Origin: Acidovorax sp.
GTDB taxonomy: Bacteria; Pseudomonadota; Gammaproteobacteria; Burkholderiales; Burkholderiaceae_C
Direction: 5' to 3'
Length of the DNA: 64,000 nucleotides
Assembly: GCF_021287135.1 (NCBI RefSeq)
Contig: NZ_JAJTBB010000085.1
Coordinates: 62,001 to 126,000 of the forward strand
This document shows, one piece after another, positions 9,999 to 19,959 of the stretch. Each line of letters opens with the position of its first letter. The stretch's first letter is position 1. The notes below the pieces were generated by a model that had not been told where the DNA came from, ran no database searches, and saw nothing but the letters and a program-made list of their open reading frames with translations. The position numbers and the translations under genes are program-made.

Positions 9999-12278
9999 AT
10001 GTCCGTCGTCAATCAATTTGGAAAACTGTTCAACCGGAAACCTGCCACGCCGGACGCCGGCGCGGTGGCTGGCGCCGCTGACGACGGGCAGGACCCGCTT
10101 GCCGCGGGTGCAAGCGCATTGCGCGAGACCTACCAGGCAGAGGCCCTGAACAGCGTCCAGGGCGACCCGGACGGCTACCCTTCGGAGCTGTCCGCGCCCG
10201 AAACCGAGGAAGACCTCATTGCCCTGCCCCTCCTGGGGCGTGCCACCGCGGCGGCGCACCAGCGGCGCCTGCTGGGGCTGCTGGGCGTGGGCGTGGTGGT
10301 GCTGGCGCTGATCGCCGCCTGGGTGCTGCGCCAGGCCGACCGCTCGGCGCAGCAGCTCGCTGCTACCGGCCAGTCGCTCATGCAGTCGCAGCGCCTGGCC
10401 AAGTCGGTGTCGCAGGCGCTGGTGGGCAGCCCGCAGGCATTCCCTGACGTGGTGGAAAGCTCCGGCGTGCTGGCGCGCAACGTGCGCGCCCTGAACGGGG
10501 GCGACGAAGAGCTGGGCGTGCAATCCCTGGGCGAGCCCTACAAGCCCGACCTGGAAGCCGTGAACCCCCTGATGGAGCGCGCCGAGCGCAACGCCAGCGT
10601 GGTGATGGGCCAGCAAAAGATCCTGACCCAGGTGGGTGACGCGCTGCGGACCATCAACCGCCAGTCGTCCGACCTGCTGGAAATCGCAGAAACCGTCTCG
10701 TCGCTCAAGCTGCAGCAAAACGCACCGGCGGCCGAAATTTCCGCGGCAGGCCAGCTGGTGATGCTGACGCAGCGGATCGGCAAGTCGGCCAACGAATTCC
10801 AGACCATGGAAGGCGTGAGCCCTGAGGCCGTGTTCCTGCTGGGCAAGGACTTGAACTCGTTCAAGGAGATTGCCCAGGGCCTGCTGGACGGCAGCCCCGA
10901 ACTGCGCCTGACGGCCACCAAGGACGCCCAGACCCGCGAACAACTCGAAGCGCTCGTGAAGCTGTACGAGCAGACCCGCACCCAGGCCAGCGCCATTCTG
11001 GGCAACCTGCAGGGCTTGGTGTCGGCCCGCGAAGCACAGTCCGCCATCATTGCCGACAGCGAACCGCTGCGCCGCCAGCTGGAAAACCTGCAGACCAAGC
11101 TGTCGGCCCAGACGGGCGTGGGCGGCGGGCAACTGGCAGCCCTGGCGCTCGCCGGCCTGTTCTTGATTCTTTGCGGCGTGGGCATTTCCCGCGTGCAGCT
11201 GCTGGACAGCCGTGGCCGCCAGGCGGCTGCTGAAATGCAGCAGCGCGATGCCAAGCGCCAGGAGCAGGAAGCCAAGCGCGTCAACGACGCCAACCAGGCG
11301 GCCATTTTGCGTTTGATGAACGAACTGCAGGCGGTTGCCGAGGGTGACCTGACCCAGGAAGCCACCGTGACGGAAGACATCACCGGCGCCATCGCCGACT
11401 CGGTGAACTACACGGTGGAAGAGCTGCGCCAGCTGGTGGGCAGCGTGCAGAACACGGCCACCCGCGTGGCGCAGACGACCGCGCAGGTGGACAACACCTC
11501 CACGGAACTGCTGGCCGCCTCGACCGAACAGCTGCGCGAGATCCGCGAAACCGGCCGCTCCGTTCTGGACATGGCGACCCGAATCAACGAGGTGTCCACC
11601 CAGGCGCAAGAGTCCGCTACCGTGGCCCGCCAATCGCTGCAAGCGGCCGACTCCGGCCTGCAGGCCGTGCAGAACGCCATTGGCGGCATGAACTCCATCC
11701 GCGACCAGATCCAGGACACCTCCAAGCGGATCAAGCGCCTGGGCGAATCGTCGCAGGAGATCGGTGAAATCACTGAACTGATTTCCGACATTACCGAGCA
11801 GACGAACGTGCTGGCCCTGAACGCCGCCATCCAGGCTGCGTCCGCCGGTGAAGCGGGCCGCGGCTTCTCGGTGGTGGCGGAAGAAGTGCAGCGCCTCGCT
11901 GAACGTTCCGCAGACGCCACGCGCCAGATCTCGGCGCTGGTGAAGGCCATTCAGACCGACACCCAGGATGCCGTGGCCGCTATGGAGCGCTCCACGCAAG
12001 GGGTGGTGGAAGGGGCGCGCCTGTCCGACAGCGCCGGTACCGCCCTGACCGAAATCGACCGCGTGTCGCGCCGTCTGGCAGAACTGATTGAACAGATCTC
12101 GTCGTCCACATCGCGCGAAGCCGTGCTGGCCAACGAGGTGGCGGACAACATCCAGCACATCTTTGCGGTGACCGAGCAGACGGGCGAGGGCACGCGCACC
12201 ACGGCGCAGCAGGTGCGTGAGCTTTCTCACATGGCCGAGGAACTGCGCCAGTCGGTGGCCCGGTTCAAGATTGCCTGA
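9999..12278 (+). CDS. pilJ: Pilus chemoreceptor PilJ (methyl-accepting chemotaxis type)
   Basis: 759 aa inner-membrane receptor of the Pil-Chp system. Layout: cytoplasmic N-terminal stretch of about 90 residues, longer than a simple TM start; TM1 about 92-110 (LLGVGVVVLALIAAWVL); periplasmic PilJ-type helical region about 115-380 with two similar RLAKS/RIGKS helices; TM2 about 384-398; HAMP (MNELQAVAEGDLTQEATV near 437); and signalling domain with the conserved hairpin tip near 600-640 (NVLALNAAIQAASAGEAGRG, FSVVAEEVQRLAERS). Ligand unknown; in P. aeruginosa PilJ senses surface contact and pilin. Confidence 0.93.
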   Translation: MSVVNQFGKLFNRKPATPDAGAVAGAADDGQDPLAAGASALRETYQAEALNSVQGDPDGYPSELSAPETEEDLIALPLLGRATAAAHQRRLLGLLGVGVVVLALIAAWVLRQADRSAQQLAATGQSLMQSQRLAKSVSQALVGSPQAFPDVVESSGVLARNVRALNGGDEELGVQSLGEPYKPDLEAVNPLMERAERNASVVMGQQKILTQVGDALRTINRQSSDLLEIAETVSSLKLQQNAPAAEISAAGQLVMLTQRIGKSANEFQTMEGVSPEAVFLLGKDLNSFKEIAQGLLDGSPELRLTATKDAQTREQLEALVKLYEQTRTQASAILGNLQGLVSAREAQSAIIADSEPLRRQLENLQTKLSAQTGVGGGQLAALALAGLFLILCGVGISRVQLLDSRGRQAAAEMQQRDAKRQEQEAKRVNDANQAAILRLMNELQAVAEGDLTQEATVTEDITGAIADSVNYTVEELRQLVGSVQNTATRVAQTTAQVDNTSTELLAASTEQLREIRETGRSVLDMATRINEVSTQAQESATVARQSLQAADSGLQAVQNAIGGMNSIRDQIQDTSKRIKRLGESSQEIGEITELISDITEQTNVLALNAAIQAASAGEAGRGFSVVAEEVQRLAERSADATRQISALVKAIQTDTQDAVAAMERSTQGVVEGARLSDSAGTALTEIDRVSRRLAELIEQISSSTSREAVLANEVADNIQHIFAVTEQTGEGTRTTAQQVRELSHMAEELRQSVARFKIA

Positions 12279-12324
12279 CGCTTAGTCTTCAACCATCTGG
12301 CTCGAAGCAGCCGGGGACGAATCC

Positions 12325-15300
12325 ATGTCATCTATTGATGTCAATATTGCACCGGCTGTGGATGGCGCTCAGGGGGATCAGGACCTCGGCCCCCTGGCGT
12401 GGGTGCTTGACGAATTGCGCAAATCCCTTGACGGAGCCGTCAAGGCCATGCGCCGCTTTGTTCGCGACGCAGAAGCGGCCCGCGAATCTGACCTGGCCGC
12501 GCTGGACGCCGGCCCCCTGCGCATCGCGCGCCAGCAGTTGCATCAGGCCTGCGGCGCTCTGGAAATGGTGGGCATGGGCCCGCCCGCGCTGGTTCTGCGG
12601 GCCATGGAGTCGGCCGTGCAGAAGTTTGTGCAGCGGCCCGAAAGCTGCAGCGACGAAGCCGCTGCTGTCATTGAGCGGGCCAGCTTCGCGCTGATCGAAT
12701 ACCTCGAAACTGTGCTGGCCGGCAAGCCGGCCTCCCCGGTGGCGCTGTTTCCCCAGTACCGCGATGCCCAGGCGCTGGCCGGTGCGGACCGGGTGCACCC
12801 GGCCGACCTGTGGCCCGTGGAGCGGCGTTTCCGCGAGCCCGAGGGTGTGGTCGCGGCCGCGCCGCTGGCCTATGGCCCGCAGGCGCGCGGGCGCCTCGAC
12901 TCGGCCGTGCTGCGCATCGTCAAATCGGGCGATCCCAAGGCCGCCCTGAGCCTGCGGGACACCTGCCTGGGGTTCGTGGCCGCCCAGCAAGACCGGCAGT
13001 CCCGGGCGTTCTGGAAGATCTGCGCCGGCTTCTTTGAAGCGTTTGGCACCGGCCTGCTGCCTGCGGACGTCTACGTCAAGCGGGTGGCGTCCCGGGTGCT
13101 GATGCAATACGCAACCCTGGCCAAGGGCGACGCGACGATTGCCGACCGGCTGGTCCAGGACCTGCTCTTTTTCTGCTCGCAAGCCAAGCCGGCCGATCCG
13201 GCGGCCCAGGACGTGCCCGCCCTGCGGGCGGTCCGGCAGGCCTTTGCGCTGGACCGGTTCAAGCCGGTGGACTACGAGTCGGCCCGTTTCGGCCGGTTTG
13301 ACCCGGCCTTGCTGGCCCAGGCGCGCAAGCGGATTGCCGCGGCCACGGAAACCTGGTCGGCGCTGGCGGGCGGCGACCGCAACAAGCTCAAGCCGGCGGC
13401 GGACCAGTTCAGCCTGGTGTGTGATTCGCTGCGCAAGCTGCAGCCTGGCAGCGAGAGCCTGGCCCAGGCGCTGACGCGTGCGCTGGATGCAACCACCCGC
13501 TCCGGTGAACCGCCTTCGGCCGCGCTGGCCATGGAAGTGGCCACCTCGGTGCTGTACCTGCAGGCTGCTTTCGAAGAGCTGGATGCCGCGGACGACCAGA
13601 TGGAAGCCCGTGCCGGCCGGCTGGCCGAACGCCTGGATGCTGTGCGGGCGGGCGCCGAGCCGGAACCGCTGGAGCCGTGGATGGAAGAGCTGTACCGCAG
13701 GGTCAGCGACAACCAGACCATGGGCAGCGTGGTGGACGAACTGCGGGCGACCCTGGCCGAGGCCGAAAAGGCGATGGACCAGTTCTTCCGCAATCCCCAG
13801 GACACGGCGGTGCTGGCCACCGTCCCGGGCCACCTTGCGCAGATGCGGGGTGTGCTGTCCGTGCTGGGGCTGGACCAGGCCTCGCTGGCTGTGGTCCGCA
13901 TGCGGGACACGGTGGAGCGGCTGCTCATCAACGAAGTGCCTGAAGCCGACCGGCAGGGCGTGTTTGAAAAGCTGGGCAACAGCCTCGGAGCGCTGGGGTT
14001 CCTGATCGACATGCTCAGCTATCAGCGCACGATGGCGCGCAAGCTGTTCGTGTACGACGAAGAGCTGGGCGAGCTGCGCATCCTGATGGGCAAGACCCGG
14101 CGGCGCGCCTCGGACGCCGCGGAAGACACGCCGCCCCCGCTGGAAGAGCGCGCTGCCATCCCGGTGCCGGATGTGCTGCCCCGTTTCCCGGTGCAGGAGC
14201 CCGTGAGCGCGCCCACCGATTTCGGGTCGCTGCCGTTCCTGGCGGATATACCGCCCGCGCCCGCCAGCTCCCCTGTGGAGCCGGTGGCGGCCGACGCGCT
14301 CGCGCCGGACATCTCTTTTGATCTGGAGCTGCCTGCCCCGGCGGACGCAGCGCCCGCCGCGCCAGCGGCCGAGGTGCCAGTACCCGCGCCCGTGGCGCCG
14401 GTTGTCGCCGCGCAGGAGCCCGAGGTCGAGGACGAGCTGCTCGACGTCTTCCTGGAAGAAGCGCGGGAAGTGGTGGGCAACGGCCTGGCCGCCATCGAAA
14501 CCCTGCGCAGCGAGCCGGCGGACCTCAGCGAGCAGACCACGCTGCGCCGCGCTTTCCACACGCTCAAGGGCAGCTCGCGGATGGTGGGGCTGAACGACTT
14601 TGGCGAGGCAGCCTGGTCCATGGAGCAGGTGCTCAATGCCTGGCTGGCAGAGCAGAAGCCCATGCAGCCCGGCTTGCTGCAGCTGTCGTCCGACGCGCTG
14701 CAAGCCTTTGGCCGCTGGGCCGACGATATCGCTGCGGGTACCGCGTCCGGATGGACGCCGGAGGCGTTCCGCAAGTCTGCAGATGCCATGCGCCTGCAGG
14801 GCACGCTGGTGCCGCTGTCGCTGGCGCCCGCCGGTGCAGAATCTGCCGAGCCGGCGGCGGCCGCAGCGCCGGCCGAGCCGCTGGTGGCAGAGGTTGCGCC
14901 CCAGGAACTGCCCGAGGTGGCGGTGGTTGCGGCGGAGGCACTAGCACCCGCCGAGTCCGAAGACCTGGGAGTCCAGGACTTCGCGGCCACCGAGATTCCC
15001 GAAGAAGGTGCCGCTGGCACGGAGCCCGCACCCGAGGTTACCGAGGACATCGATTTCTCCGAGTTCGAGGCCGCCCTGGACAACACGCCAGCCGAGCCGG
15101 AGCCCGCAGAGGCCTTGGGCGCCGATTTTGTGCTGGACCTCGAGCTGCCCGACCTGGAGCCCGCTGCGGTGGCCGCGCCGCCGCAGGACGAAGCGCCGGC
15201 ACTGGCCGATCTGACGCCAGCGGAAGAGGGCGTGGCCGAGGCCGCTGCGGCCGAGGCGCTGGACCTGCCGTCGCTGGAATCCGCCGAGCTGTCCCCGCTG

Positions 15301-18300
15301 GAGGCGCTGCTGCCGGGCGAAATGCCTGCCGCGGCGGCACCCGCGCCGCAGCCGCTTCTCGCCGACGACGACATGCTGGCCGCCCTGGCCGAAGAAGCGC
15401 TGCCCGAAGTGACGCAGGAGCCCGAGCAGGCCGTGGAGGCCCCGGCGCTGGCGACGTTCGAAGAGCCCGCACCGGCGCCGGTGGAAGCGCCTGCGCCCGT
15501 GGCGGCCGAAGCCCTGCCGCCCGAGGAGCAGGATGGCGGCGATGAGGCGGTGAAGGTGATCGACACCTTGCGCATCGGCATCCCGCTGTACAACGTGTAC
15601 CTCAACGAGGCCGACGAGTGGTCCCGTCGCCTGGCGACCTGCCTCCAGGAATGGTCGCTGGAACTGCACGAGCCCCTGCCCGACACGGCCGTGGCACTGG
15701 CCCATTCGCTGGCCGGCGCCTCCGCCACCGTGGGCTTCACGGCCCTGTCCGAGCTGGCGCGCGTGCTGGAGCACGCGCTGCAGCACGTGACCCTGCAGTC
15801 CGGTGGCACGCAGGAACAGGCTCAGGCATTCATGGCGGCTGCCGAAGACATCCGGCGCCTGCTGCACCAGTTTGCGGCCGGCTTCCTCAAGGAGCCGAGC
15901 CAGGACGTTCTGGAGCAACTGCGGCAGATCCTGGAAACCGAGGTGGACAACACCTTGTCTCCGCCCGAAGAGGATGCCGCCGCCGAGGCGCTCCTCGCAC
16001 CCGAGGAGGCGGCCAGCAGCGTTGCACCCGCGGCCACCGAGATGCCGCTGGAACCCCTGGCAGAGGAGCCGGCCCCCGTGGCCGTCTCCCCGCGCGCGGT
16101 GGCGCCAGCGCTGTCGGCCCATGTGCCCGACCACGACGATCGCGTGGACCAGGCCATCGCCCAGGCCGTTGCGCGCGCCTCGGATGTGGACGATGACATC
16201 GATGCCATCGACGTCATCGACCCCGACCTGTTCCCCATCTTTGAGGAAGAGGCGGCCGAACTGTTGCCGCAGCTGGGCGGCGCCTTGCGGCAATGGGCTG
16301 CGCGCCCGGACAACCTCGGGGCCCGCAACGAAGTGCTGCGGGCACTGCACACGCTCAAGGGCAGCTCGCGGCTGGCCGGCGCCATGCGGCTGGGAGAAAT
16401 GGCCCACCGGCTGGAGTCCGCCATCGAGCAGCTGGATGCCGAAACGGTGACGGCAGACGAGATCGAGCCTTTGCAGGCGAGTTTTGACGCGCTGCAGGCG
16501 GGCTTTGATGCGCTGCGCGCCATTGGGCAGAGCCCCGCCGAGGCCGCCATGGTGGCGCCGGTGGAAGACGCCCCCATCCACCCGGTGGCGGCCCCCGAGA
16601 CTTCGCAGGCCGCTGCGGCGGCATCCGCGCCAGCAGCGCGTGCTCCCGCGGTGTCCGGCACGGGCGCACCCGCACCTGCGGCGCTGCGGGCACCCGTGAC
16701 GTCGCAGCTGGCCCCGCTCCGCGCGGCAGCCAGCCAGTCGGTGCGCGTGCGTGCACAGCTGCTGGACCGTCTGGTGAACCAGGCGGGCGAAGTGATGATC
16801 AGCCGCTCGCGGCTGGATGCACGGATGGGCCAGTTCCGCAGTTCGCTGGCCGATCTGTCCGGCAACCTGGACCGCTTGCGCCAGCAGCTGCGCGACATCG
16901 AAGTGCAGGCCGAGACGCAGATGCAGTCGCGCCTGGCACTGTCCAAGGATTCCGCAGCCGGCTTCGATCCGCTGGAGTTCGACCGCTTCACGCGGGTGCA
17001 GGAACTCACGCGCATGATGGCCGAGTCGGTGAACGACGTGGCCACGGTGCAGCGCAACCTGCAGCGGGCGATGGAAGGTGCGGAAGACGACCTCATCGCC
17101 CAGGGCCGTCAGGCGCGTGAACTGCAGCGCGATCTGCTGCGCACCCGCATGGTGGAGTTCGAAGGCATTGCGGAGCGCCTGTATGCGGTGGTGCGCCAGT
17201 CGTCGAAGGAAATGGGCAAGCAGATCAAGCTCGACATCACGGGCGGCTCGATTGAGATGGACCGCGGCGTGCTGGACCGCATGACGCCTGCGTTCGAACA
17301 CCTGCTGCGCAATTGCGTGGCCCACGGTATCGAAAGCCCCGAAGACCGCGTTGCGGCCGGCAAGCCCGCGTCGGGCACCATCACGGTGGATCTGCGCTAC
17401 GAGGGCAACGACGTGTCGGTGGAGTTCCGCGACGACGGTGCCGGCCTGAACGTTCCGCGCATCCGCGAGAAGGCGGTGGCGCAGGGCCTCATCGCTCCCG
17501 ATGCCGAACTGAGCGATGCGGAAGCGGGCAGCCTGATCTTCATGCCGGGCTTCTCCACCGCCACGGAAGTGACGGGCCTGGCGGGGCGCGGCATCGGGAT
17601 GGACGTGGTCCGCTCGGAAATCAACGCACTGGGCGGTCGCATCGAGACCTCCACCCAGGCCGGCAAGGGCGCTGCCTTCCGCATGGTGCTGCCGCTGACC
17701 ACGGCCGTCACGCAGGTGGTGATGCTGCGTTCGGGCGATCTGGCCATCGGCGTTCCGGCCAACGTGGTCGAGATCGTGCGCCGCACGTCGGGGCCGGAGC
17801 TGGAAGAGGCGTACCGCACCGGCCTGTTCGACGATGGCATGGAAAAGCTGCCGTTCTTCTGGTCGGGTGCGCTGCTGCAGGCGTCTGCGCGCAGCAACGA
17901 GCCGGCGGGCAAGACGCGTCCGGTCGTGATCCTGCGCAGCGCGTCACAGCGCATCGCCATGCACGTGGACGAAGTGCTGGGCAACCAGGAAGTGGTGGTG
18001 AAGAATCTGGGGCCGCAGCTGTCCCGGCTGCCTGGCCTGGCCGGCATGTCGGTGCTGGCATCGGGCGCCGTGGTGCTGATCTACAACCCGGTGGCCCTGG
18101 CCACGGTGTACGGCGACCAGGTGCGTGCCGCCACGGCGGGCCTGCCGCCGGTGCTGGAGGCCGGTGCCGAAGGGGCCGCGGTCGCGGGCGGCGGCAAGCC
18201 GGTGGTGTCGCCGCAGCTGGCGGGTCCGAGCCAGGTGCCGCTGGTCCTGGTGGTGGACGACTCCATCACCGTGCGCCGGGTCACGCAGCGCTTGCTGCAG

Positions 18301-18624
18301 CGCGAAGGCTACCGCGTCGCGCTGGCGGCCGACGGCCTGCAGGCGCTGGAACGCCTGCAGGAGGAGCGCCCCACCGTCGTGCTGTCCGATATCGAAATGC
18401 CCCGCATGGACGGTTTCGACCTGGCGCGCAACATCCGCGCCGACGGTGCCCTGCGCGACCTGCCCATCATCATGATCACCTCGCGGATCGCCGAAAAGCA
18501 CCGCGAACATGCCATGGAGCTGGGCGTCAACCACTACCTGGGCAAGCCGTACTCCGACGAGGAGCTGCTGAGCCTGATCCAGCACTACGCCCGGGCAGCT
18601 GCCACTGCAGCGGCCGAGGCCTGA
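12325..18624 (+). CDS. chpA: Hybrid chemosensory histidine kinase ChpA/PilL
   Basis: 2099 aa CheA-like kinase controlling pilus function. Two canonical phosphotransfer sites read HTLKGSS, at H745 and H1342. A third reads AHSLAGAS (H1127), and two more HPt-like helices near residues 72 and 500 have degenerate motifs. Long Ala/Pro/Glu-rich linkers (about 610-705, 835-1070, 1215-1290) separate them. The kinase core follows: dimer helices near 1470-1620, N-box HLLRNCVAHGIES, G1 DDGAGLN, G2 GRGIGMDVV; then a CheW-like P5 domain, and a C-terminal receiver with D2022 in LSDIEMPRMDG and K in YLGKPYS. Starts 46 bases after pilJ. No pilK methyltransferase or chpB methylesterase gene follows. Confidence 0.95.
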   Translation: MSSIDVNIAPAVDGAQGDQDLGPLAWVLDELRKSLDGAVKAMRRFVRDAEAARESDLAALDAGPLRIARQQLHQACGALEMVGMGPPALVLRAMESAVQKFVQRPESCSDEAAAVIERASFALIEYLETVLAGKPASPVALFPQYRDAQALAGADRVHPADLWPVERRFREPEGVVAAAPLAYGPQARGRLDSAVLRIVKSGDPKAALSLRDTCLGFVAAQQDRQSRAFWKICAGFFEAFGTGLLPADVYVKRVASRVLMQYATLAKGDATIADRLVQDLLFFCSQAKPADPAAQDVPALRAVRQAFALDRFKPVDYESARFGRFDPALLAQARKRIAAATETWSALAGGDRNKLKPAADQFSLVCDSLRKLQPGSESLAQALTRALDATTRSGEPPSAALAMEVATSVLYLQAAFEELDAADDQMEARAGRLAERLDAVRAGAEPEPLEPWMEELYRRVSDNQTMGSVVDELRATLAEAEKAMDQFFRNPQDTAVLATVPGHLAQMRGVLSVLGLDQASLAVVRMRDTVERLLINEVPEADRQGVFEKLGNSLGALGFLIDMLSYQRTMARKLFVYDEELGELRILMGKTRRRASDAAEDTPPPLEERAAIPVPDVLPRFPVQEPVSAPTDFGSLPFLADIPPAPASSPVEPVAADALAPDISFDLELPAPADAAPAAPAAEVPVPAPVAPVVAAQEPEVEDELLDVFLEEAREVVGNGLAAIETLRSEPADLSEQTTLRRAFHTLKGSSRMVGLNDFGEAAWSMEQVLNAWLAEQKPMQPGLLQLSSDALQAFGRWADDIAAGTASGWTPEAFRKSADAMRLQGTLVPLSLAPAGAESAEPAAAAAPAEPLVAEVAPQELPEVAVVAAEALAPAESEDLGVQDFAATEIPEEGAAGTEPAPEVTEDIDFSEFEAALDNTPAEPEPAEALGADFVLDLELPDLEPAAVAAPPQDEAPALADLTPAEEGVAEAAAAEALDLPSLESAELSPLEALLPGEMPAAAAPAPQPLLADDDMLAALAEEALPEVTQEPEQAVEAPALATFEEPAPAPVEAPAPVAAEALPPEEQDGGDEAVKVIDTLRIGIPLYNVYLNEADEWSRRLATCLQEWSLELHEPLPDTAVALAHSLAGASATVGFTALSELARVLEHALQHVTLQSGGTQEQAQAFMAAAEDIRRLLHQFAAGFLKEPSQDVLEQLRQILETEVDNTLSPPEEDAAAEALLAPEEAASSVAPAATEMPLEPLAEEPAPVAVSPRAVAPALSAHVPDHDDRVDQAIAQAVARASDVDDDIDAIDVIDPDLFPIFEEEAAELLPQLGGALRQWAARPDNLGARNEVLRALHTLKGSSRLAGAMRLGEMAHRLESAIEQLDAETVTADEIEPLQASFDALQAGFDALRAIGQSPAEAAMVAPVEDAPIHPVAAPETSQAAAAASAPAARAPAVSGTGAPAPAALRAPVTSQLAPLRAAASQSVRVRAQLLDRLVNQAGEVMISRSRLDARMGQFRSSLADLSGNLDRLRQQLRDIEVQAETQMQSRLALSKDSAAGFDPLEFDRFTRVQELTRMMAESVNDVATVQRNLQRAMEGAEDDLIAQGRQARELQRDLLRTRMVEFEGIAERLYAVVRQSSKEMGKQIKLDITGGSIEMDRGVLDRMTPAFEHLLRNCVAHGIESPEDRVAAGKPASGTITVDLRYEGNDVSVEFRDDGAGLNVPRIREKAVAQGLIAPDAELSDAEAGSLIFMPGFSTATEVTGLAGRGIGMDVVRSEINALGGRIETSTQAGKGAAFRMVLPLTTAVTQVVMLRSGDLAIGVPANVVEIVRRTSGPELEEAYRTGLFDDGMEKLPFFWSGALLQASARSNEPAGKTRPVVILRSASQRIAMHVDEVLGNQEVVVKNLGPQLSRLPGLAGMSVLASGAVVLIYNPVALATVYGDQVRAATAGLPPVLEAGAEGAAVAGGGKPVVSPQLAGPSQVPLVLVVDDSITVRRVTQRLLQREGYRVALAADGLQALERLQEERPTVVLSDIEMPRMDGFDLARNIRADGALRDLPIIMITSRIAEKHREHAMELGVNHYLGKPYSDEELLSLIQHYARAAATAAAEA

Positions 18625-18639
18625 CACCATGCAGGCCCG

Positions 18640-18672
18640 CTCCCGACCCTGCGAGTCCGCCTGGGTCGGGAG
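18640..18672 (+). terminator. Hairpin after chpA, possible terminator
   Basis: Stem CTCCCGACCC / GGGTCGGGAG with a 13-base loop, 16 bases after the chpA stop, followed by only a weak T content (TGCTCTTG). It could end or attenuate the chp transcript before pilU. Confidence 0.5.
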
Positions 18673-18729
18673 TGCTCTTGGGCTGCCTTGCCTTGAGCCC
18701 TGTGCACGGGCAAGGCGGGCCGAGTCACG

Positions 18730-19905
18730 GTGATGGACCCGCTGGCACCATCTCCGCCCCCCGATCCCCGGCTGCTGTCCTGCCTGGCCCTGGTGGCGCG
18801 CGAGCGGGCCTCGGACCTGTTCTTGCTGGCGGGTGCTGCGCCCACCATCAAGCGGCAGGGGGCCTTCATCCCCATAGCGCAGCAAGTTCTCGCGGCCGAC
18901 GATGTGCGGCAAATGGCCTATTCCATTCTGCGGGAGGCCCAGCGCAAGGAGTTTGAGGCCACGATGGAGTACGACCTCTCGTTGCAGACCGCCGACGGCG
19001 AGCGTTTTCGCGTGAACGTGCACAGGCAGCGGGGGCAGGTCGGCATGGTGATCCGCCATGTGATTGCGCGCATCCCGACGCTGGAAGCGCTGGGGTTGCC
19101 GCCCGTGCTCCAGCGGCTGGCGTTTCTCAAAGGGGGGCTGGTCTTGACGGTGGGCTCGGCAGGCTCGGGCAAGACGACCACGCTGGCCGCACTGCTGGAC
19201 CATCGCAACACGCACACCGGCGGGCACATCCTCACGGTGGAAGACCCTATCGAATACCTGCACAGCCACAAAAAGTCCCTGGTGACGCAGCGCGAGGTGG
19301 GGCTCGATACCCTGTCCTACGACGAGGCGCTGCGCCGTGCCATGCGCGAGGCGCCCAATGTGATCATGATCGGCGAGATCCGTGACCGGGCCACCATGCA
19401 GCACGCGCTGCACTACGCTGAATCCGGCCACTTGTGCGTGTCCACCCTGCACGCCAACAACGCCAACCAGGCGGTGCAGCGCATCCTGAATTTTTTCCCC
19501 GAGGAGGCGCACCGCCAGTTGCTCATGGACCTGTCGCTCAACCTGCGCGCCGTGATTGCGCAGCGACTGGTCCAGGGCCTTGCCGGCCAGTTGATGCCCG
19601 CGACCGAGATCATGCTGCTGACACCCTATGTGGCCGAGCTGATCCAGAAGGGGCAGATCGACGAACTCAAGACCGCCATCACCCGCAGTGGCGAGCAGGG
19701 CATGTGGAGCTTTGACCAGTCGCTGCTGGGCATGGTGGAGGCGGGTGCGATATCGCCCGAAGAAGCCATTGCCAACGCAGACAACCGCACCGATGTGCGC
19801 TTGCGGCTGCGGCTGGCCGCGGGGGCTTCGCTGGGCGGCGACGGCATGCAGATGACGCCGGAAGAACCCCCGCCAGCTGATCCGCCACCGCCGGGGCATC
19901 GCTGA
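18730..19905 (+). CDS. pilU: PilU-type twitching motility ATPase
   Basis: 391 aa hexameric ATPase of the type II/IV secretion family that assists PilT in pilus retraction. Walker A GSAGSGKT at 142-149, Asp box TVEDPIEYLH, Walker B NVIMIGEIRD, and His box STLHANNANQAVQRILNFFP. The sequence ALHYAESGHLC followed by FFPEEAHRQLLMDLSLNLR is characteristic of PilU rather than PilT. GTG at 18730 and ATG at 18733 are both possible starts. The C-terminal tail is Pro-rich. Its place after chpA fits a twitching locus; pilT is not in this window. Confidence 0.9.
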   Translation: MMDPLAPSPPPDPRLLSCLALVARERASDLFLLAGAAPTIKRQGAFIPIAQQVLAADDVRQMAYSILREAQRKEFEATMEYDLSLQTADGERFRVNVHRQRGQVGMVIRHVIARIPTLEALGLPPVLQRLAFLKGGLVLTVGSAGSGKTTTLAALLDHRNTHTGGHILTVEDPIEYLHSHKKSLVTQREVGLDTLSYDEALRRAMREAPNVIMIGEIRDRATMQHALHYAESGHLCVSTLHANNANQAVQRILNFFPEEAHRQLLMDLSLNLRAVIAQRLVQGLAGQLMPATEIMLLTPYVAELIQKGQIDELKTAITRSGEQGMWSFDQSLLGMVEAGAISPEEAIANADNRTDVRLRLRLAAGASLGGDGMQMTPEEPPPADPPPPGHR

Positions 19906-19959
19906 CCTCCCCAGGTCCGGGCTTTGGCCGCGGGGCTCTACCCCGGGCGCTGTGTGGTG

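Noticed and set aside
8817-12230. Very long open frame on the minus strand opposite pilH-pilI-pilJ.
   Set aside because: It is the antisense of well-supported pil genes; its translation is Arg/His/Gly-rich without motifs, as expected for shadows in high-GC DNA.
14941-17325. Long minus-strand frame opposite chpA.
   Set aside because: Antisense of the chpA linkers and HPt region; low-complexity composition and no family motif.
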